A program made the translations under genes and the position numbers. This document shows positions 25,147 through 35,830 of a DNA stretch of 64,000 bases, in pieces; position 1 is the first letter of the stretch; every line of letters begins with the position of its first letter. Source of the DNA: Lepidostoma basale. Taxonomy: Eukaryota > Arthropoda > Insecta > Trichoptera > Lepidostomatidae. Under the pieces are notes generated by a model. The model was given only the letters and a program-made list of their open reading frames with translations. It did no database searches and was not told the DNA's origin. The stretch is from the NCBI GenBank assembly GCA_022606425.2, contig JAHDVF020000898.1, positions 155,001-219,000 on the forward strand, read 5' to 3'.

Positions 25147-26919
25147 GTGAGAGTTTTAATATTTCCTAAAATTAGAGAGGCCGAGTGAATGGAAGTCTCC
25201 ACAGAATCAGAGAGCTTGTATCAAAGTCAAAAACTTCCCCCGCTTACTTTACAATATCATCTAAAAACGAAACCCGAAGCTACAAATAACAAGCGTGTAA
25301 AATGAATGAATCACTTAAGTTGTTTTCTTCAATAACGTATTACATTTTGCACCCACTAATTACTTTTACAAACTCCCATATATTAAGCACGTTATATATG
25401 TATTCCAGTTTTCTTCGCCAAGATTCGCCCAACTTACATTTTAAAGTAGGACCGTGCCGTAAATATTCCCCCTCGGAGTGTCGTATAAAACATGAATGGT
25501 TACCTGTCTCCATTTTGACAAGTTGATATATTTTTCCGAGAACGTACGAGTTCTACACAAAGTTTTAAATTCCAAGAAAAACTTCAATTTTGTATTAACC
25601 GTATAATACGTAATTATAAATGGATTTCAACTATTAAGCCCTCTCGATCGTTTCGGAAATATTTAGCAATATGTTCCATCTAAAGTATAATAAAACTCCT
25701 AGAAGACAGACGTTTACATTCTTCAAGAAACAAAAATCAAATTTATATTACAAAAGAAAAAGAAAATATGCAAACACATAGCTGTATATAATGAAATGAA
25801 ACTGGTTATTTGAAACCACTTTTAAATTCAGATTTTCAATCTTGAAAGATCTCAACGCACACATGTCATCGAGCTCGAGTTCTTGCCAGACTAAGAAACG
25901 CTGTTATTTACAAATAATGTTCTCATAGATACTTTAGCATTAATTGTTTCTGTATTTTAAATTGATGAATTGCCATATTCTTTTTCAACGCAAAAAGTTA
26001 TTTTATGTTGAAAAAAGGCATTCACGCTACCTCGAAAATACATTCCAAAAAGATTATATCCTGTCAATCCAACAATGCGGAGATTAAAATGAAATCAAAA
26101 TATAATGATTTGTATACTTTTTAAACAAGTTAAAAGGAACATTTGAATCATGCTCAATAGACGAAGCTAGATATAATCTGTGCGGGTCGCCGGCGGCGGC
26201 TGATGTGCATTCAGTTCCAGGGTGACGCTGTTTTCCCGGCGGTGTCGCTCCGCGCCGGAAATTATGGGTATGACGTTAGCGTAACGTCACCCCATTAAAC
26301 CGGCTCCATACATGTCGGCGCGAGGATTAGTTGGCAATCTCAAGAGTTCGGATAAAAAAAATATTATAATACTTAAATTTCAACATCGAGAAAGCTTATA
26401 AATGTCGCATTTGATTGATAATGTGGAATAGATAACATTATTTTTTAGGTAATATTTCAATTAAAAAATTATTTACTTATTGCTCACAAAAAAAAAACAA
26501 ATAAATGTTAACAACAATAATGTTTTAAATCGCACATATAATTTAATTACATAATCCATGAGAGCTGAGACCATACCTTAAGCTCAAAACACAAATTAAA
26601 ATGCATGGGAGAATGAACATCTCCTCCGAATCTATGGAAGCATCATCAATAAATGTTATTCGCCAAGTTATGACATTTTCTAGTAAAATACTATCTCAAT
26701 TCTAACGTATAGTACTCGTACATCCATTCCAAAATAACGATGAGTGTTGAACCGTAAATTCACCCGAGGACCACCGCACTGTACCTACGTACATCATAAC
26801 GACAAAGTTAACCTCTTGTGACGGTTTTGCTGGTGTGTATCAGATTGCATCTTGAGTAAAATAATTGCGTACGTTTTCACGGTTGGTAGCTATTTGTTTT
26901 TTTAGGATCTTTATGATCT
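25147..26919. other. No gene seen; GC-rich island at 26180-26340
   Basis: A+T-rich except for 26180-26340, which is GC-rich, includes GGCGGCGG and CCCATTAAACCGG words and the inverted pair GACGTTAGCGTAACGTC, and has no meaningful ORF. A regulatory role is possible but not shown. Confidence 0.4.
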
Positions 26920-26926
26920 TATTCAT

Positions 26927-26975
26927 AACCACCCTGAAGATGGAGACTGCAACAATCTCCGAAACGTCAGTCCGG
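26927..26975 (+). repeat. Hammerhead-like hairpin
   Basis: Order: CCCTGAAGAT, stem GGAGA (26942-26946), loop, stem TCTCC (26956-26960), then GAAACGTCAG. The first box is CTGAAGAT instead of CUGANGA. GAAAC followed by GTC would place a GUC cleavage triplet where a hammerhead expects it. This is a divergent member of the hairpin family described in the findings. Confidence 0.5.
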
Positions 26976-28674
26976 ATAGACGAGTTACACGGATTTTCTC
27001 AAGATTCTAAAAAACATGTGTCAATTCTCATGTGCAGTAAAACAAATCGCTCAGAAAATATATGTGTGTTGGCAATGTAATTGTTTAGGTCTTCCGAAAT
27101 AATAGTTTTCAGATTGAACGCAACGATTTTCTCACGACTATTTGAAGGCCTTGGAAATTTTGAATTAAATAATGCCTGAATAAGTATAGATAAAAAAGAT
27201 TAGAGCTCGTGTAGGCTGTAGTTCTTCAAGATATTTATTTTCTCAGACGCATTACTTGTGAAAGTGGATAGGTACCCACCCTGGGATAGTTGTGCTACGA
27301 GCACCGCTTTTATTACCCTCCCCGCGCACCGCCGCACTCTCTGCACTACTCGCGCCTCGCGCCAGACGCTTCGGTTCACCGGCGCCGCTTACGATAAAAC
27401 GAGATATCCGACGATGCGAAACAACAATTTGAAGCATGTATTTAGCGATGAAATATTTTCGATTTTGATTGCGTTTACAGTTCATTAGAGAGCGGACTGC
27501 GGTATTCTCCGATACGCGGACCATTGCCCATTCAGCGATACGAGGTGTTTTATCCGGAGAAACCTCGATACACTTTTTATTGCGCACTTAAACAGAAATA
27601 AACCTTACTACATGTTCTCAAATAAAAATTTGAAATCTTTATATAAAAGTAAAAGACCGACTGACCTTCACTCCCAAGTCCCACGGAGGCCGGAGAAACT
27701 CCACAGCCTACTTAGTCAGCTGTTAAGCCGGTTGCCTCACAACGTGCCTGCCTCATCCCCGTCCCAGACCGAGCTAGCTTCCTTCGTATCTCCAGTTTAT
27801 ATAAAATTGTCTATAATATCAAGGCCCTCTACAGCGCGCAATATATACCTAGACTCTCGGCCAGTAGAATACTCGGCCTGGCCGGAGTGTGTGGTACACG
27901 ATGTCGTGTGTCAGTAGCACGGAATAATTAAACCGGCGAGTGAATTATAATGCTAGCTGCGTTTTGACTTCCCTCCCCTTTTCCATATTTTAATCCGCAG
28001 ACTACACAAAATTAATTCCCTCGTCTCCCCGGAAATTGCCCCTTTCCATCGCCTGAATTTCTGTCACCCATAATCATAAATCTAATTACAATCCGGTGTC
28101 AGATTTAAGTTCACTTATAGCGCCTTGACCCTTGTTTGAACATGCTTCGAGAAATGTTGTAACGCAAGTCGAAATTATGAAACCCATCAAATATAATGAT
28201 ACTTCTATAAAACTGACGTTTTTATAAATATTCAAGTACCTTTGGGCTGCGTGAAATTGAATTTTCGTGTCATATTCGTATACATTAAATTTTTGGCGTA
28301 CAAATCAATATTGACTTAATGATTGATCGAGTTCCTGCTGACAGCCAGCGAATTTGCTCACCTAATTGGAATGCCATTTGTGGATATCTGATGTTACTAT
28401 GGTGCATACTGGACTCTAAATTAATATCGTAACATATGTTAAAGAAAAATAGTATATTTATAAAATAAAACTGTTTATTAAACCGAATAACCCTTCATAA
28501 ACCAATGTAGATGCTGGAATGAACTCAACCATATAATTACTTAGTTACACATATGTATATTGGTGAAAACTAAATCTGTTCCATGTTTTGTTTTTTGTTA
28601 CAACCCAAGATGATATGTTAGTAAAATAGTAAGTTGTTTAAACGGGGTTATATACAATTGTATTTGATGTATTT
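26976..28674. other. No gene seen; GC-rich patches
   Basis: GC-richer patches at about 27280-27400 (many CGC and CCGC words) and 27650-27960. Overlapping short ORFs on both strands at 27252-27587 and 27612-27917 show no domains and look like composition effects. Confidence 0.4.
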
Positions 28675-29095
28675 ATTGTTTCTTGAACAATGATGTAAAA
28701 CTCCAAATTAAATAATTAATACGAATGAAAACGTCAGTTTTCTAAAAGTTTTCTAATATTTTATGGAAATGACATGTTTCACACTTCTAAGGCATTATGC
28801 CTTTGAAGGTCGAAACATAATAAAACTATTAGAAAACTGACGTTTTCATTCGTATTAATTGTTTAATTATTTGTTAAATACATGGCAAGTTTCATCACGT
28901 TATTAGTTAATTTGGTGAGGGATGGTCCCTTCTAAGGCATTATGCCTTTGAAGGTCGAAACATGTCATTTCCATAAAATATAATAAAACTATTAGAAAAC
29001 TGAAGTTTTCATTCGTATTAATTGTTTAATTATTTGTTAAATACATGGCAAGTTTCATCACGTTATTAGTTAATTGGGTGAGGGATGGTCTTTGA
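28675..29095. repeat. Tandem and inverted array of hairpin repeat
   Basis: From 28711 to about 28870 the sequence is an inverted repeat centred on AAGGCATTATGCCTT (28789-28803): the left arm holds AATACGAATGAAAACGTCAG and the right arm its reverse complement near 28835-28855. A direct second copy of the right arm follows (28936-29095), giving a tandem repeat of about 150-165 bp; the second copy keeps GTCATTTCCATAAAATAT, missing from the first. Each arm carries a short CCTT/AAGG hairpin followed by GAAACAT. The block preceding the left arm (28675-28710, ATGATGTAAAACTCCA) recurs at 30110-30150. Confidence 0.8.
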
Positions 29096-29214
29096 AATCC
29101 CACTGGCCCATCACTTCACCCGGAGTCTTACAAATCTTAGCTTTAAATGTAAAGTATAAAGATTTATTTTAACACAAGTACTAATATGAGGTTCGCCACA
29201 AGTCTATATTAATT

Positions 29215-29320
29215 AATTAAAGTCTACGTAATATAGTTTGATGCTGCCTTAGAAAGGCGAAACTTAATGAAACTTGTAGAAAACAGATGTTTTCATTTTA
29301 ATTAATGAAATTATATGCAC
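29215..29320 (+). repeat. Hammerhead-like hairpin repeat copy
   Basis: TTTGATGCT, then stem GCCTT (29246-29250), loop AGA, stem AAGGC (29254-29258), then GAAACTTAAT. Downstream GTAGAAAACAGATGTTTTC matches the arms of the 28675-29095 array (TAGAAAACTGACGTTTTC), so it is the same family. Confidence 0.6.
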
Positions 29321-29399
29321 TAATATAATAATGAGATATAGTTTGTTTTGGAAATGTGGATGTTAATATGAAAGTTGTTATGGCGTTGAACAACATGAG

Positions 29400-29680
29400 G
29401 TTGCAAGATCCAGCCTGTGCGGCATGCAGGCTGCGACTTGCACTCGGCTTGCATTAGTCGCCCCGATTGACAATAGAAGTAAATGCCCGAGGAAATGGAG
29501 CGCGCCTACTTAAGCCGCGCCATAAACTAAATGAAATGAACCGCCTGGCGTATTTTTCCTGCCGCCCGCCGGCGGCTATGATCTCGCTCGTCCTCTCCTA
29601 AACCGCCGGATTTGTCGCACCCGCAGCGGCGACATTTGTCACTGTCTTCCCCTTCCCGGCTCCTAGAGGACCACTTATTG
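29400..29680. other. GC-rich island
   Basis: GC-rich, with CGCCGCCC and CCGCCGG words beside GCCATAAACTAAATG and ATTGACAATAG. No open frame of note. Resembles the other islands; possibly regulatory, on composition alone. Confidence 0.3.
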
Positions 29681-29889
29681 GGGAATTTTACATTTTGGAT
29701 GTCTAAAAGAATTCCGCCAACGTTTAGATGTATATTAAAAGATTTGGAAAAGTATTTTGTATATTAAAACATGCCGTGCTGCGTGTCTGGTTCTATCGAG
29801 GAAGTTCTGCCACTTCCGGAAACATGAATATTGCTTTTGTTTTATCGCGGCAATTTGAATTAGGATCACATATTTTTATGAGTTTGGAA

Positions 29890-30030
29890 ACATCGCGTTA
29901 TTAAAACTTTTCTTGCACTTTTCACCAACAAGTTTCGGGGCACAGACCCCTTTCGCAATACAGACATTTTACACAATTAAAAAAATAAAATCGTTTTTTA
30001 TATATTTAACGAAAGGGGAATATAGAAGAA
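29890..30030 (-). repeat. Penelope-type repeat with hammerhead-like hairpin
   Basis: On the minus strand: TTGCGAAA, stem GGGG (29947-29950), loop TCTGTG, stem CCCC (29937-29940), then GAAACTTGTTGG. A perfect four-pair GC stem. The downstream plus-strand GGGGAATATAGAAGAACG resembles GGCGAATATAGAAGAAAAG near 38330, extending the homology beyond the hairpin. Confidence 0.55.
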
Positions 30031-30104
30031 CGTTTTTTATTTGCTTGGAACAAAAATTTAATCATCTCCGACGGAGGGAATTTTGGCAGTAGATATGTAA
30101 GGAA

Positions 30105-30355
30105 TGTATTGACTGTTTCTTAAACAATGATGTAAAACTCCATATTAAATCATTCGCATGAATAAAAACAACCGTTTTCTAGAAGTTTTATTACAATATA
30201 TTATTGGGAATGACATATTTTGCATCGCTAAGGCACAATCAAACTTTTTTTGTTGATATTTGCTAATCCCTTAACAGGGCGAAACTTTTTCTTTCTATTA
30301 AATATAATAAAACTTCTAGGAAACAGACGTTTTCATTCGTATTAACTATGTAAGG
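30105..30355. repeat. Inverted pair of hairpin repeats
   Basis: The left arm (30105-30235) begins with the ATGATGTAAAACTCCATATT block shared with 28685-28710 and runs AACCGTTTTCTAGAAGTTTT. The right arm (30262-30345) has CCCT, loop, AGGG, CGAAAC and then AAACTTCTAGGAAACAGACG and TTCATTCGTATTAA. This is the same outward-facing architecture as 28711-28870, at a second site 1.4 kb away. Confidence 0.7.
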
Positions 30356-31019
30356 AATGTATATGAATTTTTTTCGATCAGTTAATCGTCAGGTTCGGGT
30401 TAATTATATTATGCGTCGGGTCATACGGGCCAGGCCAGCAGGGCAATCTTCGCCAAAGCTAGTTCGCGATCCTAATGCCGACTTTTCGTTAAAGGAGTGG
30501 GTTTTCAAAACGTGTCGATAGTGTGCACGTTGATACACTCCCTCTATATTTTATTATTATCTATTCACTCTATGGCATGAAATTTGAGTTGTTTCTCCCT
30601 ACTGTGTGTTATTTTAGTTGTTTGTTAATTTCGTATTTTTCAATGTTCAACGTGTTTATTATTTTCAAATAACAGACCAACATTTTTACCAAATTATTAA
30701 ACGAAATCTGTGTGCAGTGTATGAATGTTTCAGCGTTTTCATTAGCCACATTAGCCTAATTATTATATTATTATTATCGCACAATGGCAATTCACATGGT
30801 TGACATCTTGGGCAGCCAGGGACCCACGCGAGCCGTAGCGCTTCGTGGCGATGAGAGAGTTTTCAAAATATATTACGATTTTCATAATTTAGTCTCAGCG
30901 CATCCGATGCTAAAATCAAATTTATTTCCCGCCCACTTTTTAATACGCTGCGCGAGATACTGTTTAGCGGGATTTGCTCTGATTTGTGATACTAGATGGA
31001 TGGGTTTTTTGGTTTGAAT

Positions 31020-31215
31020 TTGGATAATAGCGGCTCGCACCTACTCGGAAGGCACGTCAGTGTTCATTAGGCCCGCCGCCTAGATTGGTATCCCGGCATC
31101 ATCAAATATTCCCCGACACCGCACCGGCCTAGTTCGTTAGTTTGGCGTGATAAATAATTACGCGTCCGCTCTCCGCCCGGGTGACGCCGCGCCTGTCTCT
31201 GTCCATATCGATATA
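31020..31215. other. GC-rich island
   Basis: GC-rich block with GATAAATAATTACGCG and CCGCCC words, preceded by two short open frames without domains. A regulatory role is speculative. Confidence 0.25.
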
Positions 31216-31548
31216 TTATTTTGCGGACGCAATATGGTTGCACGGTGCGTTGTTCTCTCGTTCCTTGATTTATATTTTTAATTCGTACCTATTTCTATGT
31301 TTTATTTATCACTTTGTACACAACACCTATTTTCGGTTCTGTGTGGGTGCTCACAGATAAATATTATGGAGGATGTCTGGCCTAGATGTACACAAAAACA
31401 GCTGGCATTTAATTAACCTGTTTTTTCTAAAGAAACATTAGGTCGTCGTAGTGTTAGAGCAGTATGGAGCAGAGAGCACCGAAGGCCAGTAAAGTCCACT
31501 GTATGACGTAGTTGACCGCGACAACGATTGGTCGTCATGTTCAGTATA

Positions 31549-31937
31549 TCGTCACCTGAGAGTAAGAGGGTTCCAACTAACAAAATTTCACATTTGGCTT
31601 TTTTTTCGTGAAAAGGGTTCTTACTAACCTTATCTATACGTACAATAAAAAAAAAACATGTAATAGTATCGTCATTTTGATGTTACGAAAATAATCAAGT
31701 TCCATCTGATCATTCAAAACACACGATTCACTGAAGAAGGATTCATTTACACTTAGAACTTTATTATTCCAACTGTCGCCAGAGAAAATTTACACGCTTC
31801 TCGGTAAAAGAATTTCATCTGCTTCAGATGGAACCCTTTTATTCCAAGATACACACCCGAAACCAACAAAACTTTGACTTAATTTTTTTCGGCTTTTTAC
31901 TTTTGACAGTTGGAACCTTCTTACTCTCAGGTGACGA
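31549..31937. mobile_element. TA-flanked MITE
   Basis: TCGTCACCTGAGAGTAAGA at 31549 and its reverse complement ending at 31937 form TIRs of about 29 bp with one mismatch (GGGTTCC against AGGTTCC). TA stands at both borders (31547-31548, 31938-31939). The 389-bp interior is A+T-rich and non-coding, with a second internal inverted motif built on GTTCCATCTG / CAGATGGAAC. The TA duplication points to the Tc1/mariner superfamily; no matching transposase occurs in this window. Confidence 0.85.
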
Positions 31938-31939
31938 TA

Positions 31940-33030
31940 TGTAGAAACATATCACTCCCATCAATTTAACTGCTAGAAAACAGATGTTTTCATGAAATGT
32001 GGAAAACTTTCTATCGTTAGGAATAGTAGACAGAACAATTGTTTATTTTGAAAAATATCATGCTAGTTCGCCGTGTTTAAACCTTTTCAGCGCAGTTTAT
32101 ACAAGAGACACCCTAAATCCAAAAAACATAATCAAGAATGTTGAGCTGTTCGAAGCACCAACCCTTTACGAGAAATGAATTTTTCTGTGTTAAGTCCGCG
32201 ACGAATCCGTCCATCAGATTAATCGGTGAAAATTTATTATGACGGATTTCACAGGCGCTTGGGATTATGGACGAGATTACGTTGTTTTATGCGTTCAGTA
32301 TTCTCGGCCGGCGTAATGTTTGAATTAATGAACGGAACCAAAACAAATTTGATTTAGAAAGTAATAAAAAGCTCTTCACGGACGAAACACAATTTACAAA
32401 CGAGCATCACATTCAACGGAGGGAAATAAGCCATCGCGGTGTTTCGCTGCTTCACAACACTTGTATTGGGAACTTTGTTACTTATAACTCATTTTTCCCT
32501 TTATTAACGGGATCTAAATGTGTTGTCAAACATTCTAGTATTGTAAAAATATAGATATGGTACCAATAATCGAGCCACGTACCTACGTGTATGTAAATTC
32601 AAAATTCTTGCGACTCAGGTTTCGTATTAATTCGGATATTATATAAACTGAATTAACAAAAAAAAAATTAGAAAGCGAATTCGATACCGGGGCTGGTTGG
32701 CCGCGGAATACATTTCGAAACGTTTTAATTACGCACCCAGAAACATTGCATACATGTCTGTGAAGTTCGTGAGGGCGGAGAATGCACACCAGAGGGTAGA
32801 CACACTCTCGCTCAGTCGCGCGGCCCCTGTTACCCGCTTGCACACTGGATCTACATTTTTATCTCCCTTTAATCCACTTGTTCGCAATATGTGCTGTGCA
32901 GTGGTTCACATGAAATCTGCACTTGATTTTGACGAAAGTTTAATAAAACTACGGGAATTACCGCTTTTCACGGTGAACTTCGAATACGCCAGATGAAACT
33001 AAAGCCATTCAGATTTATTACTGGTGTTTA
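31940..33030. other. Hairpin-repeat scrap, then no gene seen
   Basis: 31943-31997 (GAAACATATCACTC, then GCTAGAAAACAGATGTTTTC) is a fragment of the hairpin repeat family and directly abuts the MITE. The remainder is A+T-rich. Overlapping frames on both strands at 32583-32996 have no domains. Confidence 0.5.
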
Positions 33031-34325
33031 ACTAACTAACTAACCATCACGCCGTCTCCCCGAAGGGGTAGGCAAAAATAATGGACTGCCACACTTTTCT
33101 TTCCTGACATATTTCTCTCGCTTCCTCAACATTCATACATCGTGTCATGCACGCGCGTCGATTTCTCTGACTCCTCACATGGCCGACATTCAATATTTGA
33201 TTTATTTGATCGTGCCACGTTTTCCTCGGTCTTCCTCTATTTCTGGTTCCATTTACATCATTAACATATAATTTTTTTACCATTCTTTCTTCATTCATTC
33301 TTTCCATATGTCCAAACCATCTTAATGATCCTTTCATTATTTTGTTCATGACACCATCATTCGCACCGCATTCACTTCTTATATTTTCATTCGACACTCT
33401 ATCATACACAGAATATCCACACATTCGTCTAAGAGATCTCATTTCTACTGCATTTATTCTACATTCATCCTTCCTTTGCCAGTTCCATGCTTCGCTTCCA
33501 TACATAAGGGTCGGTAGAAGAACACCATTGTGCATTGCCATTCTAGCTTTTTTGGATAGGTTTTTGTTTGCGATGACAACTTTAAGTGCACCATTCACTT
33601 TGTTGCCTGCCCCAACCCTTCTTTCAATATCCCTCTCAACTCTCCCATCTCTTGTAAACATACTACCTAAATACACAAACTCAACTTCTTGCTCCAAATT
33701 TTCACCATTCACGCTAATGTTGCAGACTGTCATGGTTTCTTCCTTTTCAAAAATCATTACCTTGGACTTATTAACATTCATTATCAGATCATTTCGCATG
33801 CATACCTCATACATACAATTCACCAGGACTTGTAGTTCATGCTCGTTGTCAGCAAGTAGGACAGCGTCATCCGCATACAAGAGACAGCTTACTGACACTC
33901 CGCTCATTTTGGCACCTACATCCAACCCTTTCAGCTCTTTCATACAATTGTCCATATACAGATTAAATAACCACGGGGACATTACGCAACCTTGTTTGAC
34001 ACCTTTATTGATATCAAACCAGGCTGTAAGATCTCCATTTACTCTGACACTAGCAGTGCTTTCCGTGTATAGCGACTTAATTGCCGTGATCAGTTTTGTA
34101 CTTATTCCATATTCAGACAATATTTTCCACAACCTTTCTCTATTAACGTAATCATATGCTTTTTGTAAGTCGACAAACGCACAGAAAAGTTTGCGATTTT
34201 TGGCCAGAAACTTCTCTGTCAATGTACGAAGTCCAAAAATTTGATCCATACATCCTCTGCCATTCATAAAGGCACCTTGCACATCCCAAACTTTGTCACT
34301 CGTCAATTTTCTTACTCTTTCTATT
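33031..34325 (-). mobile_element. RTE-like LINE, longest copy
   Basis: A 5'-truncated copy that keeps the reverse transcriptase and C-terminus. Minus-strand coding sequence ends GGGGAGACGGCGTGA; only a few bases later the tail TGGTTAGTTAGTTAGTTA begins. A near-absent 3' UTR ending in a microsatellite is typical of RTE-clade LINEs, which is why I favour that clade; the clade is not proven. Upstream, an in-frame TAA at about 34330 marks the truncation. No endonuclease domain remains. Confidence 0.9.
33047..34306 (-). CDS. LINE reverse transcriptase, 5'-truncated (419 aa)
   Basis: RNA-directed DNA polymerase part of ORF2 of a non-LTR retrotransposon. Visible in order: QGAFMNGRGCMDQI (residues 10-23), motif A FVDLQKAYDYV with its Asp (44-54), motif B GVKQGCVMSPWLFNLYMD (102-119), motif C YADDAVLL (144-151), thumb region, then GHMERMNEERMVKK (332-345) and GRPRKTWHDQINQIL (358-372), ending SxxxAYPFGETA. 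The active-site Asp residues are intact and the frame is uninterrupted over 419 codons, so the copy is fairly young. There is no ATG at the given start (the codon is TTG); the real protein began further upstream, with an endonuclease now missing. Without that domain it should not be able to mobilise itself. Confidence 0.9.
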   Translation of the reverse strand: MTSDKVWDVQGAFMNGRGCMDQIFGLRTLTEKFLAKNRKLFCAFVDLQKAYDYVNRERLWKILSEYGISTKLITAIKSLYTESTASVRVNGDLTAWFDINKGVKQGCVMSPWLFNLYMDNCMKELKGLDVGAKMSGVSVSCLLYADDAVLLADNEHELQVLVNCMYEVCMRNDLIMNVNKSKVMIFEKEETMTVCNISVNGENLEQEVEFVYLGSMFTRDGRVERDIERRVGAGNKVNGALKVVIANKNLSKKARMAMHNGVLLPTLMYGSEAWNWQRKDECRINAVEMRSLRRMCGYSVYDRVSNENIRSECGANDGVMNKIMKGSLRWFGHMERMNEERMVKKLYVNDVNGTRNRGRPRKTWHDQINQILNVGHVRSQRNRRACMTRCMNVEEAREICQERKVWQSIIFAYPFGETA

Positions 34326-34620
34326 TATAAATTCTATAAATTCTGCCATAGACTTTACAAGTTTAGTTCAATATGAACGTGCAATGGGTATTGATAACTG
34401 AATATATCATATTTATTTTAATAAATTCAGTTAAATGATTGGTGTCGCATACAACAATTTCGATTTGAAAGGGGATTCGAAATATTGTATTTGCGCAAAC
34501 TAGGCAGGATTGTGTTACGTGACAATATATTATATTATAATAGAAGACAGGTAGGAACAACAGCTCAATTGAAAGGGGTACATCTCAAATCATGGAGCTA
34601 AGTTCAGGTTTATTTATTTA
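34326..34620. other. Spacer between two LINE copies, nothing seen
   Basis: About 300 bases of A+T-rich sequence lie between the minus-strand LINE ending here and the plus-strand copy that starts at about 34621. Confidence 0.6.
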
Positions 34621-35211
34621 GAAGAGGATCATAACAAAGTTAATGGAGCTTTAAAATAGTTATTGGAAACAAGCATTTATCAATGAAAGCGAAAATGGCT
34701 GTTCACAATGGAGTTCTGGTCCCAATCCTTATATATGGAAGCGAAGCATGTAACTGGTAGAAGAAGGATGAGAGCAGAAAAAATATGGTTGAGATATTGC
34801 GGTAGAACGATGTGCGACAAAATTTCAAATGCTGATTTAAGAAAGGACTGTTGAGCGGATGAAGGTATTATGAACAAAATTATGAAATGATTGCTGCTTT
34901 GGTTCGGACATATGGAGCGCATGGATGGAGAAAGAATGGCCAATAAAGTATGCGTTAACGATGTAAATGGAGAACGGAGTCGAGGTAGACCGAGAAAAAT
35001 ATGGCATGACCAAATCAATCAAATTGAATTATTTCGATTACTCCGATTTCCAGCTTGGTCATGTTGGAAATCGGAGGAATCGACGTGCGTGTATGACTCG
35101 TTGCATAATGTGAAGGAGATTTGTTAGAATAGAGTAGTGTGGTGGTCCGTTCTCTCTGCCTACCCCTGCGGGGAAATGAGGTGATGGTTTATTATTGTTG
35201 TTGTTGTTTAT
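34621..35211 (+). mobile_element. RTE-like LINE, divergent copy with GTT tail
   Basis: Plus-strand copy spanning the region after the RT domain to the 3' end: AACAAAGTTAATGGAGCT, GGAAGCGAAGCATGTAACTG, then the frame at 34891-35127 with LLWFGHMERMDGERMANKV and GRPRKIWHDQINQIE. It ends CTACCCCTGCGGGGAAATGA, GGTGATGG and a (GTT)n tail. Many substitutions and frame breaks separate it from the TTAG-tailed copies, so it belongs to an older or sister subfamily. It lies in opposite orientation to its neighbour. Confidence 0.85.
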
Positions 35212-35417
35212 TAAGAAATAACTTATTTCTTAAACAATTTTCGGAGGTAGTATGATAACAACTTTTCTAGAAGTATATGAAAATCCTTTTTTTAAATGTA
35301 GTTAAAATTCACTAATGTTTGTGTTTATTAACTTCTACCAAAATTTAAAAAAAAAAAACATTTTTTATAGAAGGCATTTAAAACGTATAGAATAACAAAA
35401 ATAACTATCATTTTACC

Positions 35418-35480
35418 TATCGTCACACCGTTTTCTCCTGCGGAGAATGGAAAGAGGATGGACCGCCACACTATTTTCTT
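35418..35480 (-). mobile_element. RTE-like LINE, 3' terminal scrap
   Basis: Reads CCACACTATT...GGATGGACCGCC and TCTCCTGCGGAGAATGG on the plus strand: the terminal coding bases of the LINE family and nothing more. It lies about 200 bases beyond the end of the previous copy. Confidence 0.55.
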
Positions 35481-35696
35481 AATTATTCAAAGATTAATTA
35501 TTCAAAGCTTTCCCACAAATTATGGAGTTATTATTGAACGGAGTGAAATCAGGTGACCATTTCACATTATTTAGCAAACATTCCCTTCTATTGCAAGATC
35601 CTAGCTCTCTTTTTAGAGACAAAGGTCGTTTCAAGAATAGTTTGCAAATGTTCGTCTATTGTATATTTTTAACAAAGTAAGGTACCAAAGGACGGA

Positions 35697-35830
35697 AAAA
35701 CTACTACTTCTTCTTCTTCTTCTTTTAATAGGTCTGACGATCTGTGACACAGAAATCATGTCTCGTCGGATGATGACATCCAGCTGTCCTTCCATCTCTT
35801 AGGCGGTCTTCCAGGTGGGCGGTGTGTCCG
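35697..35830 (-). mobile_element. Second LINE group, 3' end with GAA tail
   Basis: Minus-strand translation gives RPPGRPPKRWKDSW, the common LINE C-terminal motif, followed by a short decayed stretch and an (AAG)n tail (CTTCTTCTTCTTCTT on the plus strand at about 35707). The tail differs from the TTAG/GTT tails of the RTE-like family and matches those at 41.4, 51.77 and 53.05 kb. Confidence 0.65.

Noticed and set aside
28675..29095. CRISPR-like array
   Set aside because: Only two direct units of about 160 bp with no short regular repeats and spacers; eukaryotic context.
33342..34151. 269-codon plus-strand ORF
   Set aside because: It is the antisense shadow of the LINE reverse transcriptase on the minus strand; its composition (Ser/Thr/Leu-rich) is the usual artefact.
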